From the NCBI GenBank assembly GCA_946481025.1, contig CAMLNA010000002.1:59292-123291 (forward strand): a stretch of 64,000 nucleotides of DNA, given 5' to 3'. Under the pieces are notes generated by a model. That model was not told the origin of the DNA. It did not search any database and saw nothing but the letters and a program-made list of their open reading frames with translations. Source of the stretch: an uncultured Rivibacter sp. GTDB lineage: Bacteria > Pseudomonadota > Gammaproteobacteria > Burkholderiales > Burkholderiaceae. Position 1 is the stretch's first letter; each line of letters begins with the position of its first letter. Shown here one piece after another: positions 9,275 to 18,068 of the stretch. The translations under genes and the position numbers were made by a program.

Positions 9275-10279
9275 TCAGCTCTTCTTGAGCTTGAGCATCA
9301 GCGTCACGGCACTGGCGATGCCCTGCTCGATCTCCAGCGCGTCGGCGAATTCCTTGCCGTAGAGCAGGGCGCCGATCCAGCTGTTGTCGAGCAGCGACTG
9401 GCGCCAGGCCGGCGTCTCGGTTGCCCTGATGACGATGCGGCGCAGCGCCTCCTTCTGCTCCTCGCTCACCAGCCCGGGCCCGAACACCCCGCGCCAGTTG
9501 GCCAGTTCGGTCGATACGCCGCGTTCCGAAAGCGACGGGATGCCGTACAGCGACTTGCGCGACGAGGTGGCCAGCGGAATGAGCGTCTTGTTCTCGATGT
9601 CGGTCTTGAACTCGCTGTAGCTGGAGATCGCGACCTGGGCCTTGCCGTTCGCCAGCAGCGCCATTGCTTCCTTGCCGCTGCTGGTGGCTTCGTACTTCAA
9701 GGCGCCGGCGTCCAGGCGCAGCTGCCGGGCCATCATGCCGGCGAGCATGTGGTCCACGCCACCGGTCGAGCCGCCGGTGAAGGTGACGGAGCCCAGGTCC
9801 TGCTGCATGGCGGCCACGAGCGCCTTCATGTCCTTCAGCTTCGAATTGGCCGGCACCACCAGCACCATGTAGTCGCTGGTGAGCCTGGCGATCGGCGTGA
9901 CCTGGGCGAGCGTGGTCTTGGGGTGGTTCACCGCAATGGCGCCCACCATCACCATGCCGCCCACCATGAGCGCGGCCGGGTCGCGGTTGTAGCGCTCCAC
10001 GAAGTCGGCCAGGCCGATGGTGCCGCCCTTGCCGCCCTTGTTCTCGTACTCCACCTGCTGCGCGAGCCCGGCCGACTGGATGGCGGCACCCAGCGCCCGC
10101 CCGGTCTGGTCCCAGCCGCCGCCGGCGCCGCCCGGGATGTAGATGCGCAGCAGAGGCAGCGCTGCAGGGGTGCCTGCGGCACCCGCCTTCGCCTTGGAGC
10201 CGGCCTGCGCATACGCAGCCACGCCCATCGCTGAAATCAATGCGCCAGCGGTAGCTTGCAGGCAGGTTCGACGGTCCAT
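9275..10279 (-). CDS. Bug-family tripartite tricarboxylate transporter substrate-binding protein
   Basis: 334 residues. It has an N-terminal export signal (MDRRTC...SAMGVAAYAQA). The mature protein fits the TctC/Bug family: LLRIYIPGGAGGGWDQTGR at the ligand-entry loop, VTFTGGSTGGVDHMLAGMM in the first lobe, and a helical C-terminus. Bug proteins are periplasmic binding proteins for carboxylates and related small acids. No TctA/TctB membrane genes are nearby, so this is an orphan Bug protein, which is very common in Burkholderiales. The ligand cannot be predicted from sequence. It is transcribed alone, with about 100 bp separating its start from the upstream CPBP gene. Confidence 0.93.
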   Translation of the reverse strand: MDRRTCLQATAGALISAMGVAAYAQAGSKAKAGAAGTPAALPLLRIYIPGGAGGGWDQTGRALGAAIQSAGLAQQVEYENKGGKGGTIGLADFVERYNRDPAALMVGGMVMVGAIAVNHPKTTLAQVTPIARLTSDYMVLVVPANSKLKDMKALVAAMQQDLGSVTFTGGSTGGVDHMLAGMMARQLRLDAGALKYEATSSGKEAMALLANGKAQVAISSYSEFKTDIENKTLIPLATSSRKSLYGIPSLSERGVSTELANWRGVFGPGLVSEEQKEALRRIVIRATETPAWRQSLLDNSWIGALLYGKEFADALEIEQGIASAVTLMLKLKKS

Positions 10280-10380
10280 CTCTAATACTCCTCGACAGCT
10301 TGGTACGGTTGGCTCTTATGGCTGTCTTCCGGGGGGCGTCATCTACGGGTTACTACTGACGAGGTGCAAGTAATCGCCCT

Positions 10381-11121
10381 TCATCCGAAAAACGTCACGC
10401 GCAGCAGGTTCAGCGCCCAATGCAAGGCCGCCGCGGCCCACAGGCTGCCGCCGCTGGCGAGGTAGACGCCGGCATAGGCCAGGCCGGCCACCGTGGCCAG
10501 CAGTGCGAAGGTCGTACCGCCGCCCAGATGGGCCAGCCCGAACAGCACGGCGCTCGCCACGAGCGCCACGGTCGAGCCCCGGCGCGCCAGCGGGCGCTGC
10601 ACCCAGTGGCGGAAGAACCATTCCTCGGCCAGCACGGTGAACGCGTTGGCCAGCGCAAAGGCGAGCAAGGTCTGCGGTGCGGCCGGTGCCCAGCGCACGA
10701 AGCCCACCGACAGCGCCAGCAGGGGCACACCCGCCAGGCAGGCCACGGCGATGAAGGTGCAGCGCCGGTTCCATGCCCAGCGCGAGGGGAACATGGCCAC
10801 CGCCGCCAGCCCCGCCACGGCCTTCGCGGCGTTGACGGACGCCCCGCCCAGCGGCACGCGGCCGAACCCCGGCACCGCACCCGCGGCCATGGCCAGGAGC
10901 ACCACGCCGGCCAGCGCGAAGCAGGCCGGGGCCCAGCGGGTGCCGGGCTGCACGGCCCCGAAGAGCAGGGCCGCCAGCAGCAGCGAAGCGAGCATGGGCG
11001 CGGCACCGCCGGCCGCGCCCAGCCCGTACATCGCCAGGCAGGCGAGAGGGCCGACGGCGGCGGGCAGCAGCGAGCTGGCGCCGCGCGCCTGGCCACGGGG
11101 GGTGGTCGTGTTGCCGGTCAT
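10381..11121 (-). CDS. CPBP-family intramembrane metalloprotease
   Basis: 246 residues from the ATG at 11121. There are about seven hydrophobic segments. The CPBP/Abi signatures are present: EEWFFRHW (glutamate pair plus arginine) near residue 170, then FGLAHLG and HWALN in the last helices, which supply the histidines and asparagine of the membrane-embedded metal site. Relatives process prenylated proteins (Rce1) or confer bacteriocin self-immunity; bacterial substrates are mostly unknown. It sits divergently from the patatin gene with about 120 bp between starts. The substrate is not predictable. Confidence 0.85.
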   Translation of the reverse strand: MTGNTTTPRGQARGASSLLPAAVGPLACLAMYGLGAAGGAAPMLASLLLAALLFGAVQPGTRWAPACFALAGVVLLAMAAGAVPGFGRVPLGGASVNAAKAVAGLAAVAMFPSRWAWNRRCTFIAVACLAGVPLLALSVGFVRWAPAAPQTLLAFALANAFTVLAEEWFFRHWVQRPLARRGSTVALVASAVLFGLAHLGGGTTFALLATVAGLAYAGVYLASGGSLWAAAALHWALNLLRVTFFG

Positions 11122-11243
11122 CGGGAAGTCGTCCTTCGAAGGTGCGAACCGAAAGCCCGCGACGAAAGCCCGCGAGCATAGGCCAAGGGCCTGCTGACGC
11201 CATTCGGAGCCGCACGTGGAGCAGCCCCTTAACATCTCGCGCC

Positions 11244-12323
11244 ATGCAAGCGCTACGCATCTACGCCGGCCCCAGTGCGCGGGCCCGCATCGAACAACAA
11301 GGCCTGCAGCCGCAGGATGTCCGTGTCATCGCCGGTGCCGCCGGCGGCCCCAAGGGCCTGGTGCTCAACCACCTCGACCGCCACCTGTTCGGCCGCTGGC
11401 TGCCGCCGACCGGCCACACCGTGCACCTGGTGGGCGCCTCCATCGGTGCCTGGCGCATGGCCACCGGCGCGCTGGTCGATCCGGTGGCGGGGTTCGAGCG
11501 GCTCGCCCATGACTACATCCACCAGGACTACGAACTCGAGCCCGGCCGCAAGATGCCCACCGCCGAGCAGGTGAGCCGGGAGTTCGAGCGCGAGCTGCTG
11601 CAGTTCTTCGACGGCCAGGTCGAGGCCCTGATCGAACACCCGCGGCTGCGGCTGCACATCGTCACTTCGCGCGGGCGCCACGTGCTGGGGCGCGAGGGCC
11701 GCCTGCGCACGCCATTGGGCTACCTGGGCGCCACGCTCACCAACGCCTTCACCCGCAAGGGGCTGGGCGCCTGGCTGGAGCGCGTGGTGTTCTCGTCGCA
11801 CGGCGAGGACATGCCGGTGGACCTGAACGACCTGCGCCACCGCAAGGTCAGGCTCACGCCGCAGAACTTCAGGCCGGCCCTGCTGGCCTCCTGCTCCATT
11901 CCCTTCGTGCTGAAGGCGGTGCACGACATCCCGGGCGGCCCGCCCGGCGCCTACTGGGACGGCGGCATCACCGACTACCACCTGCACTGGAACTACCGCT
12001 CGATGCAGGGCGGCGGCCTGGTGCTCTATCCGCACTTCCAGAAGCAGGTGGTGCCGGGCTGGCTCGACAAGATGCTCAAGCATCGGCATCGCAGCACGCC
12101 CTTCCTCGACAACGTGGTGGTGCTCGCCCCGGCGCCCGAATGGGTGGCCACGCTGCCCAATGCCAAGCTGCCCGACCGTGCCGACTTCAAGCGCTACGGC
12201 ACCGACCTCGCCAGCCGCGTGAAGGCCTGGCAGCGCGCGGTGGACGAAAGCGAGCGGCTGGCCGACGAATGGGCGCAATGGCTGGAGCGCGGCGCCCCCG
12301 TCGACGCGCTGAGCGCACTCTGA
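11244..12323 (+). CDS. Patatin-like phospholipase
   Basis: 359 residues from the ATG at 11244. The catalytic dyad is visible: the nucleophile S66 in GASIGAW (GxSxG) and D239 in YWDGGITD (DGG/A motif). The oxyanion loop is AGAAGGPKG near residues 29-37. There is no signal peptide, so it is probably cytosolic or delivered another way. Patatins are lipid acyl hydrolases. The C-terminal 120 residues include charged helices and no extra domain I recognise. It is followed 55 bp downstream by the CNNM-type gene on the same strand, possibly in one transcript. Confidence 0.9.
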   Translation: MQALRIYAGPSARARIEQQGLQPQDVRVIAGAAGGPKGLVLNHLDRHLFGRWLPPTGHTVHLVGASIGAWRMATGALVDPVAGFERLAHDYIHQDYELEPGRKMPTAEQVSREFERELLQFFDGQVEALIEHPRLRLHIVTSRGRHVLGREGRLRTPLGYLGATLTNAFTRKGLGAWLERVVFSSHGEDMPVDLNDLRHRKVRLTPQNFRPALLASCSIPFVLKAVHDIPGGPPGAYWDGGITDYHLHWNYRSMQGGGLVLYPHFQKQVVPGWLDKMLKHRHRSTPFLDNVVVLAPAPEWVATLPNAKLPDRADFKRYGTDLASRVKAWQRAVDESERLADEWAQWLERGAPVDALSAL

Positions 12324-12378
12324 TCGCGCTTTCATCGCCCCCTGATCGCGCCAAGCGGCGCGTCTACACTCGCACGCC

Positions 12379-13713
12379 ATGGGACTCACCGGCAGCCTCG
12401 CCGCCATTGCCGCGCTCATCGCCACGAGCGCCTTCCTTTCCATCGCGGAGATCTCGATGGCGGCCGCCCGCCGCCTGCGGCTGCGGCAGATGGCCGATGA
12501 AGGAGACGCGCGTGCCGAGCGCGTGCTCGTCGTGCAGCAGCAGCCCGGCAACTACTTCACCGTGGTGCAGATCGGCCAGAACATGGTGGCCATCCTCGGC
12601 GGCATCGTCGGTGAAGGGGCGCTGACGCCTTACTTCGTGTCGGTGCTGTCGTACGTGATGGAGCCGCGCACGGCCGAGACGATGGGGTTCCTGGCCTCCT
12701 TCCTGGCCATCACGTCGTTGTTCATCCTGTTTTCCGACCTGTTCCCCAAGCGGCTGGGCATGACGGAGCCCGAACGCGCCGCCGTGCGCGTGGTGGGTCC
12801 GATGCGCTGGTGGATGACGCTGCTGAGCCCGGTGGTGTGGGTGTTCAACGGCCTGGCCAGCCTGCTGTTCAAGCTGTTCGGCCTGCCCGAGCAGCGCGAC
12901 GACCGCATCACGCCCGACGACATCCTGGCCATGGCCGAGGCCGGCACGCAGGCCGGCGTGCTGCACCAGCAGGAGCAGCAGGTCATCGAGAACGTGTTCG
13001 AGCTCGACACCCGTACCGTCGAAAGCGCCATGACCACGCGCGAGCGCATCGTGTACCTGCTCCAGGACGACGACGAGGAGCTGATCCGCGCGCGCATCGC
13101 GGCGCAGCCGCATTCGACCTACCTCGTGTGCGACAAGCACATCGACCAGGTGGTGGGCTACGTGGACGCGGCCGACCTGTTCGCCCGCGTGCTGAAGCAG
13201 GAGCCGATCGGCCTGCGCGGCGAGGCTGCCAAGGGCTTGCTGCAGAAGGTGCTGCTGGTGCCCGACCGCATCACGCTGTCGGAGATGCTCACGCAGTTCC
13301 GGCAGGCGCACGAAGACTTCGCGGTCATCGTCAACGAGTACAGCCTGGTGGTGGGTGTCATCACCCTCAACGACGTGATGAGCACGGTGATGGGCAGCCT
13401 GGTGTCGCCGGGGGACGAGGAGCAGATCGTTCGCCGCGACGACGGCTCCTGGCTGATGGACGGGCTCACGCCCATCGTCGACGTGCTGCGCGCGCTGGAG
13501 CTGGACCCGGCCGAGCTGCCGCAGCGCGGCCAGTACGACACGCTGGCGGGCTTCCTGATGGTGATGCTGCGGCGGGTGCCCCGGCGCACCGACTGCGTGA
13601 CCTGGCACGGCCACCGCTTCGAGGTGATGGACGTCGACAACTACCGCATCGACCAGGTGATGGTGACGCAGCTGGCTGATGCCGCCAGCGTGCCGATCGA
13701 AGCCGCGGTCTGA
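12379..13713 (+). CDS. CNNM/DUF21 and CBS-domain membrane protein (hemolysin/CorC family)
   Basis: 444 residues. The N-terminal DUF21/CNNM membrane domain (about 1-190, three to four helices) starts LIATSAFLSIAEISMAAARR. It is followed by a CBS pair (about 205-330; TRTVESAMTTRERIVYL, DFAVIVNEYSLVVGVITLNDVM) and a C-terminal CorC_HlyC domain (about 350-435; RRDDGSWLMDGLTPI). Proteins of this type (YtfL/PaeA/CorC relatives) are implicated in magnesium, cobalt or polyamine efflux, and the 'hemolysin' name is historical. The ATG at 12379 fits the family start. It is probably an inner-membrane transporter; its cation or polyamine is undetermined. Confidence 0.9.
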   Translation: MGLTGSLAAIAALIATSAFLSIAEISMAAARRLRLRQMADEGDARAERVLVVQQQPGNYFTVVQIGQNMVAILGGIVGEGALTPYFVSVLSYVMEPRTAETMGFLASFLAITSLFILFSDLFPKRLGMTEPERAAVRVVGPMRWWMTLLSPVVWVFNGLASLLFKLFGLPEQRDDRITPDDILAMAEAGTQAGVLHQQEQQVIENVFELDTRTVESAMTTRERIVYLLQDDDEELIRARIAAQPHSTYLVCDKHIDQVVGYVDAADLFARVLKQEPIGLRGEAAKGLLQKVLLVPDRITLSEMLTQFRQAHEDFAVIVNEYSLVVGVITLNDVMSTVMGSLVSPGDEEQIVRRDDGSWLMDGLTPIVDVLRALELDPAELPQRGQYDTLAGFLMVMLRRVPRRTDCVTWHGHRFEVMDVDNYRIDQVMVTQLADAASVPIEAAV

Positions 13714-13730
13714 CGGCCCCCCGTAGCGGG

Positions 13731-13752
13731 GCGCACGCTGCCGGGCGTGCGC
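13731..13752 (+). terminator. Hairpin after the CNNM gene
   Basis: GCGCACGC and GCGTGCGC form an 8-bp perfect stem with a 6-nt loop, 18 bp past the stop codon. It is preceded by a second small hairpin (CCCCG/CGGGG). There is no T-tract. Confidence 0.4.
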
Positions 13753-13847
13753 GCGAAGAATGGGCCGCACCGGCCGTTGCCACTGAAAACTGAAATCGTC
13801 CGCCAAAAGGCGCATCATCGACGCTCCTCACGAGCGTGGAGACGTCC

Positions 13848-14540
13848 ATGTTCCGCCAGCTCTTCGACCCCGAATCCAGCACCTACACCTACCTGCTCGT
13901 CGACGAGCCCACCCGCGAGGCCGTGATCGTGGACCCGGTGCTTCCGCAGGTGCAGCGCGACCTCAAGCTGCTGCGCGAGCTGGCGGTGCGCCTGGTGGCC
14001 GTGGTCGACACGCACGTGCATGCCGACCACGTGACGGCCGCCAGCGCGCTGCGCGCCGACACCGGCGCGAAGACGATGGTGGGCGCCGAGTGCCATGCCG
14101 CAGGCTACGACCGGCCGCTGGCCGAAGGCGACCGTGTGCGCTTCGGCGGTGACCACCTGCAGGTCATCACCACCCCCGGCCACACGCCCGGCAGCTGCTG
14201 CTTCCTGTGGGTGGACCGCCTGCTCACCGGCGACACGCTGCTCATCGGGGGCTGCGGCCGCACCGACTTCCAGAACGGCGACGCCGGCGCGCTGTGGGAC
14301 AGCGTGACGCGCAAGCTGTTCACGCTCCCGGACCACACCATCGTGCTGCCCGGCCACGACTACCACGGCCGCACGCACAGCACCATCGGCGCCGAGCGGC
14401 GCAGCAATCCGCGTTTTGCCGGCCACACGCGCGAGAGCTTCATCGCCCAGATGGCCGAGCTGAAGCTGCCGCGGCCGCGCCTGATCGACCAGGCCGTGCC
14501 GCGCAACAAGCTTGCGGGCCAGGAAGTGCAGGCGGCCTGA
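13848..14540 (+). CDS. ETHE1/Blh-like persulfide dioxygenase (MBL fold)
   Basis: 230 residues from the ATG at 13848; a GTG at 13836 is in frame. The metallo-beta-lactamase motif THVHADH gives H56, H58, D60 and H61. TTPGHTPG, LLTGDTLLIGGCGRTDF and VLPGHDYHGR complete the single-iron site and match ETHE1-type persulfide dioxygenases, which oxidise glutathione persulfide to sulfite. It is cytosolic. It converges on the DUF2892-RND-adaptor operon, whose repressor is an ArsR protein; blh-type genes occur with BigR-type ArsR regulators elsewhere. Whether this copy is under the same ArsR is not shown, since no copy of the operator was seen upstream. Confidence 0.9.
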   Translation: MFRQLFDPESSTYTYLLVDEPTREAVIVDPVLPQVQRDLKLLRELAVRLVAVVDTHVHADHVTAASALRADTGAKTMVGAECHAAGYDRPLAEGDRVRFGGDHLQVITTPGHTPGSCCFLWVDRLLTGDTLLIGGCGRTDFQNGDAGALWDSVTRKLFTLPDHTIVLPGHDYHGRTHSTIGAERRSNPRFAGHTRESFIAQMAELKLPRPRLIDQAVPRNKLAGQEVQAA

Positions 14541-14547
14541 ACGCGGC

Positions 14548-14563
14548 AGCGCTGCTCAGCGCT
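14548..14563. terminator. Small hairpin between convergent genes
   Basis: AGCGCT and the same palindromic hexamer, with a 4-nt GCTC loop, lie 8 bp after the MBL stop, between it and the convergent DUF2892 gene. A short TTCT follows. It may terminate in either direction. Confidence 0.35.
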
Positions 14564-14612
14564 TCTGCAGCAGGCAGGTGCGCAGCGGGGCCGATGGCCG
14601 GTGTCTGCGCAT

Positions 14613-14822
14613 TCAGCAGCCGGGCTGCAGTCCCAGCCTGCGCAGCAAGCTTTCCGTCAGGCACCAGCCGGTGAACGCGCTTTGCAGCAGGTTCAGGCCG
14701 ACGAAGGCGGTGAAGGCCAGCCACCATTCGCTCACGAACAGTGGGGTGCCCGGAATGCCCAGCGCCAGCGACAGCAGGATGAAGATGCCGGCGATCAGAC
14801 GAACGGCTTGCCACGAGGTCAT
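14613..14822 (-). CDS. DUF2892 small membrane protein
   Basis: 69 residues with two hydrophobic helices (about 7-25 and 30-50) separated by a short loop. The end WCLTESLLRRLGL matches the DUF2892 family (YgaP-type membrane domain without the rhodanese part). Its ATG overlaps the RND transporter stop, so it is the last gene of the adaptor-pump operon. DUF2892 proteins recur with sulfide, persulfide and rhodanese genes, where they are thought to help handle sulfur species at the membrane; the mechanism is unproven. Confidence 0.85.
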   Translation of the reverse strand: MTSWQAVRLIAGIFILLSLALGIPGTPLFVSEWWLAFTAFVGLNLLQSAFTGWCLTESLLRRLGLQPGC

Positions 14823-17800
14823 GTCATTGCTCCTTCAACAGCGGGGACGAAACGGGAAACCGGGCGGTGGCGCCAGGCCACGAAATAGAGCAGCGGGACG
14901 ACCACCAGCGTGAGCAGCGTGGAGACCAGGATGCCGAAGATCAGCGAGATCGCGAGCCCGTTGAAGATGGGGTCGTCGACGATGAAGAAGGCGCCGACCA
15001 TGGCCGCCAGGCCGGTCAGTGCGATCGGCTGGGCACGCGTGGCGACCGAACGCACGATGGCCTCCTTCAGGGGCACGCCGGCGTCCAGCTGCAGGTTGAT
15101 GAAGTCCACCAGCAGGATGGAGTTGCGCACGATGATGCCGGCCAGCGCGATCATGCCGATCATGCTGGTGGCGGTGAACTGCGCACCGAGCAGCGCATGG
15201 CCCGGCATCACGCCCACGAGGGTGAGCGGGATCGGCGCCATGATGATCAGCGGCACGAGGTAGGAGCCGAACCGGGCCACCACCAGCAGGTAGATCAGCA
15301 CCAGTCCCACCGCGTAGGCCGCCCCCATGTCGCGGAAGGTCTCGTAGGTGATCCGCCATTCGCCGTCCCACTTGATCGCGTAGCCGCGATACGGGTCCGC
15401 CGGCTGGCTGATGAAGTACTCGTCCAGCGTGCCGGCGCCGGGCACGTGGATGCCGGCGAGGCCGGAACGCATGGCGAACATGCCGTACAGCGGGCTGTCC
15501 AGCTCGCCGGCCATGTCGCCCACGACGTAGTTCACCGGCAGCAGGTCCTTGTGGAAGACCGGTTGTTCGCGCTGCGTGTCGCTTGCGGTCACCAGCTCCC
15601 GAATGGGCACCAGCCGGCCGCCGGCGCTGCGCACGGCCAGCTGCAGCAGCGCTTCCAGGTCGCCATGCCGCTCGGCGGGCAGCTGCAGCACGGCCGCGGC
15701 GGGGTACTTGGTCTCGTCATGCAGATAGCCGGCCGCCTCGCCGGCCAGGCCCGCGCGCAGCGTGCTCACGACGGCCTGCTGCGACACCCCCAGCAGCGCC
15801 GCCTTGCGGCGGTCCACTACCAGCACCGTGCGCGGCGCCGCCGCGATGCTGCTGTCGTCCACGTCGACGATGCCGGGCGTCTGCTCGAACGCCGAGCGCA
15901 CCGCCTTGGCCACTTCCCGTCGGCCTTCGGCCTCGGGCCCGTAGACCTCGGCCACGATGGGCGACAGCACCGGCGGGCCGGGCGGCACCTCGACCACCTT
16001 CACGTTGGCCCCGAAACGGGCGCCGATGCGCTGCAGGGCCGGGCGCTCGCGCATCGCGATGGCGTGGCTCTGCTCGTCGCGCAGATGCTTGTCGGCCAGG
16101 TTGACCTGGATGTCACCCACTTCGCCGCCGGCGCGCAGGTAGTACTGCCGCACCAGGCCGTTGAAGTTGATCGGCGCGGCCATGCCGGCATAGGCCTGGT
16201 AGTCGGTCACCTCGGGCACGGTGGCCAGGTGTGCGCCCAGCTCGCGCAGCGCGGCTGCGGTCTGCTCGACCGGCGTGCCGGCCGGCATGTCGACCACCAC
16301 CTGGAACTCCGACTTGTTGTCGAAGGGCAGCATCTTCAGCCGCACCAGGCCGGTGGCGGGCAGGGCCAGCGACACGGCAACCAGCGCGGCCACGCCGAGC
16401 CCCGCGAAACGGCGGCTGCGCCGACCTCGTTGCTCGTCGAGCAGCGGGCGGAACACGCGTTCGAACAGCGGGCCGAGCCGGCTGCCCAGACCGTCGTGCG
16501 TGCCTTGATCGTCGCCGTGGGCGGCCTTCATCCACCATCGCGCCAGCCAGGGCGTCACCGTGAAGGCGATCGCCAGCGACAGCAGCATGCCCATGCTGGC
16601 GTTGATGGGGATGGGGCTCATGTACGGCCCCATCAGCCCGGAGACGAAGGCCATGGGCAGCAGCGCGGCGATCACCGTCAGGGTGGCGAGGACGGTGGGC
16701 CCGCCGACTTCGTCCACCGCGCGAGGGATGATCTCTGCCAGCCGCCTGCCCGGGCGCAGCTGCTGGTGGCGGTGGATGTTCTCGACCACCACGATGGCGT
16801 CGTCCACCAGGATGCCGATGGAGAAGATCAGCGCGAACAGCGAGACCCGGTTGAGCGTGAAGCCCCAGGCCCAGGAGGCGAACAAGGTGGCGGCGAGCGT
16901 GAGAATGACGGCCGCACCCACGATGGCAGCCTCGCGCCGGCCCAGCGCCACGAACACCAGCGCCACCACCGAGGCGGTGGCGAACAGCAGCTTCTGGATC
17001 AGCCTCATCGCCTTGTCGTTGGCGGTGGCGCCGTAGTTGCGGGTGACGGCCACTTCCACGCCGGCCGGGATCACCGTGTTGCGCAGCGACTGCACCCGCT
17101 GCAGCAGGGCGTCGGCCACCGCGATCGCGTTCTCGCCGGGCTTCTTGGTGACCGCCAGCGTCACCGCCGGATACTCTGCGCCGCCGGCCACGCCGTGCCA
17201 CACGTAGCGCGAGGCGGGCGGGGCACCATCGCGTACGCTGGCCACGTCGCGCAGGAAGACCGGCTTGCCGCCGTGCACCCCCACCACCAGCTCGGCCACC
17301 TCGGCGGCGCTGCGCAGGAAGGTGCCGGACTCGAGCGCCACCGCCCGGTTGCCCGACACCAGCTCGCCCAGTGGCATGCCCGCGTTGGCTGATTGCAGGG
17401 CGGCTCGAAGGTCGGGCACGACGAGGCCAGTGCCGGCCAGCCGGGCCGTGTCGATCTCGACCAGCACGGCGCGTCCGGGGCCGCCCAGGCTGGCGACCTC
17501 GCGCGTGCCGGGCACCCGCTTCAAATCGCCTTCGAGGCTGTGGGCCACGCGCTCCAGGTCGAAGGCGCCGGTATCGGGGTCCTTGCTGAAGAGGGTGAGC
17601 GTGACGATCGGCACGTCGTCGATGCCTTTGGGCTTGATGAGCGGGGTGGCCACGCCCAGGCCGCCGGGCAGCCAGTCGGCATTGGCCTGGACGGTGTCGT
17701 GCAGCCGCACCAGCGCCTCGGTGCGCGGCACGCCCACCTCGAACTGCACGGTGAGCACGGCCAGCCCGGGTCGCGACACCGAGGTCACGTGCTCGACGCC

Positions 17801-18055
17801 GGCGATCTGCGAAAGCACCTGCTCGGCCGGCGTGGCGACCATCTGCTCCACGTCGCGCACCGACGCTCCGGGGAAGGGCACCAGCACGTTGGCCATGGTG
17901 ACGTTGATCTGCGGCTCTTCCTCGCGCGGCGTCACCAGCACGGCGAAGCCGCCCACCAGGAGCGCCGCGAGCGCCAGCAGCGGCGTGATCTGCGCGTGCT
18001 GGAAGAAGGCGGCGATGCGTCCGGAGAGGCCGAGGGCGCTGTCGTGGCGGCTCAT
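14819..18055 (-). CDS. RND-family efflux transporter permease
   Basis: 1078 residues from the ATG at 18055, typical for an RND pump. About twelve membrane helices are arranged 1+5 and 1+5 with two large periplasmic loops. GILVDDAIVVVENIHRH in helix 4 is the proton-relay region of the AcrB/HAE group, and the second half has GIIVRNSILLVDFIN. Early EEPQINVTMANVLVPFPGAS is typical of the heavy-metal/HAE-like pumps of proteobacteria. It works with the adaptor 14 bp upstream in the same operon; no outer-membrane factor gene is in the cluster. The substrate is unknown. The ArsR-type control and persulfide neighbour suggest a reactive sulfur or metal stress link, by inference. Confidence 0.95.
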   Translation of the reverse strand: MSRHDSALGLSGRIAAFFQHAQITPLLALAALLVGGFAVLVTPREEEPQINVTMANVLVPFPGASVRDVEQMVATPAEQVLSQIAGVEHVTSVSRPGLAVLTVQFEVGVPRTEALVRLHDTVQANADWLPGGLGVATPLIKPKGIDDVPIVTLTLFSKDPDTGAFDLERVAHSLEGDLKRVPGTREVASLGGPGRAVLVEIDTARLAGTGLVVPDLRAALQSANAGMPLGELVSGNRAVALESGTFLRSAAEVAELVVGVHGGKPVFLRDVASVRDGAPPASRYVWHGVAGGAEYPAVTLAVTKKPGENAIAVADALLQRVQSLRNTVIPAGVEVAVTRNYGATANDKAMRLIQKLLFATASVVALVFVALGRREAAIVGAAVILTLAATLFASWAWGFTLNRVSLFALIFSIGILVDDAIVVVENIHRHQQLRPGRRLAEIIPRAVDEVGGPTVLATLTVIAALLPMAFVSGLMGPYMSPIPINASMGMLLSLAIAFTVTPWLARWWMKAAHGDDQGTHDGLGSRLGPLFERVFRPLLDEQRGRRSRRFAGLGVAALVAVSLALPATGLVRLKMLPFDNKSEFQVVVDMPAGTPVEQTAAALRELGAHLATVPEVTDYQAYAGMAAPINFNGLVRQYYLRAGGEVGDIQVNLADKHLRDEQSHAIAMRERPALQRIGARFGANVKVVEVPPGPPVLSPIVAEVYGPEAEGRREVAKAVRSAFEQTPGIVDVDDSSIAAAPRTVLVVDRRKAALLGVSQQAVVSTLRAGLAGEAAGYLHDETKYPAAAVLQLPAERHGDLEALLQLAVRSAGGRLVPIRELVTASDTQREQPVFHKDLLPVNYVVGDMAGELDSPLYGMFAMRSGLAGIHVPGAGTLDEYFISQPADPYRGYAIKWDGEWRITYETFRDMGAAYAVGLVLIYLLVVARFGSYLVPLIIMAPIPLTLVGVMPGHALLGAQFTATSMIGMIALAGIIVRNSILLVDFINLQLDAGVPLKEAIVRSVATRAQPIALTGLAAMVGAFFIVDDPIFNGLAISLIFGILVSTLLTLVVVPLLYFVAWRHRPVSRFVPAVEGAMT

Positions 18056-18068
18056 CGTTGCGGGGCGG

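Noticed and set aside
14867..17392. Very long rightward open frame across the RND pump
   Set aside because: Antisense shadow of the pump gene, low-complexity product, no start signals.
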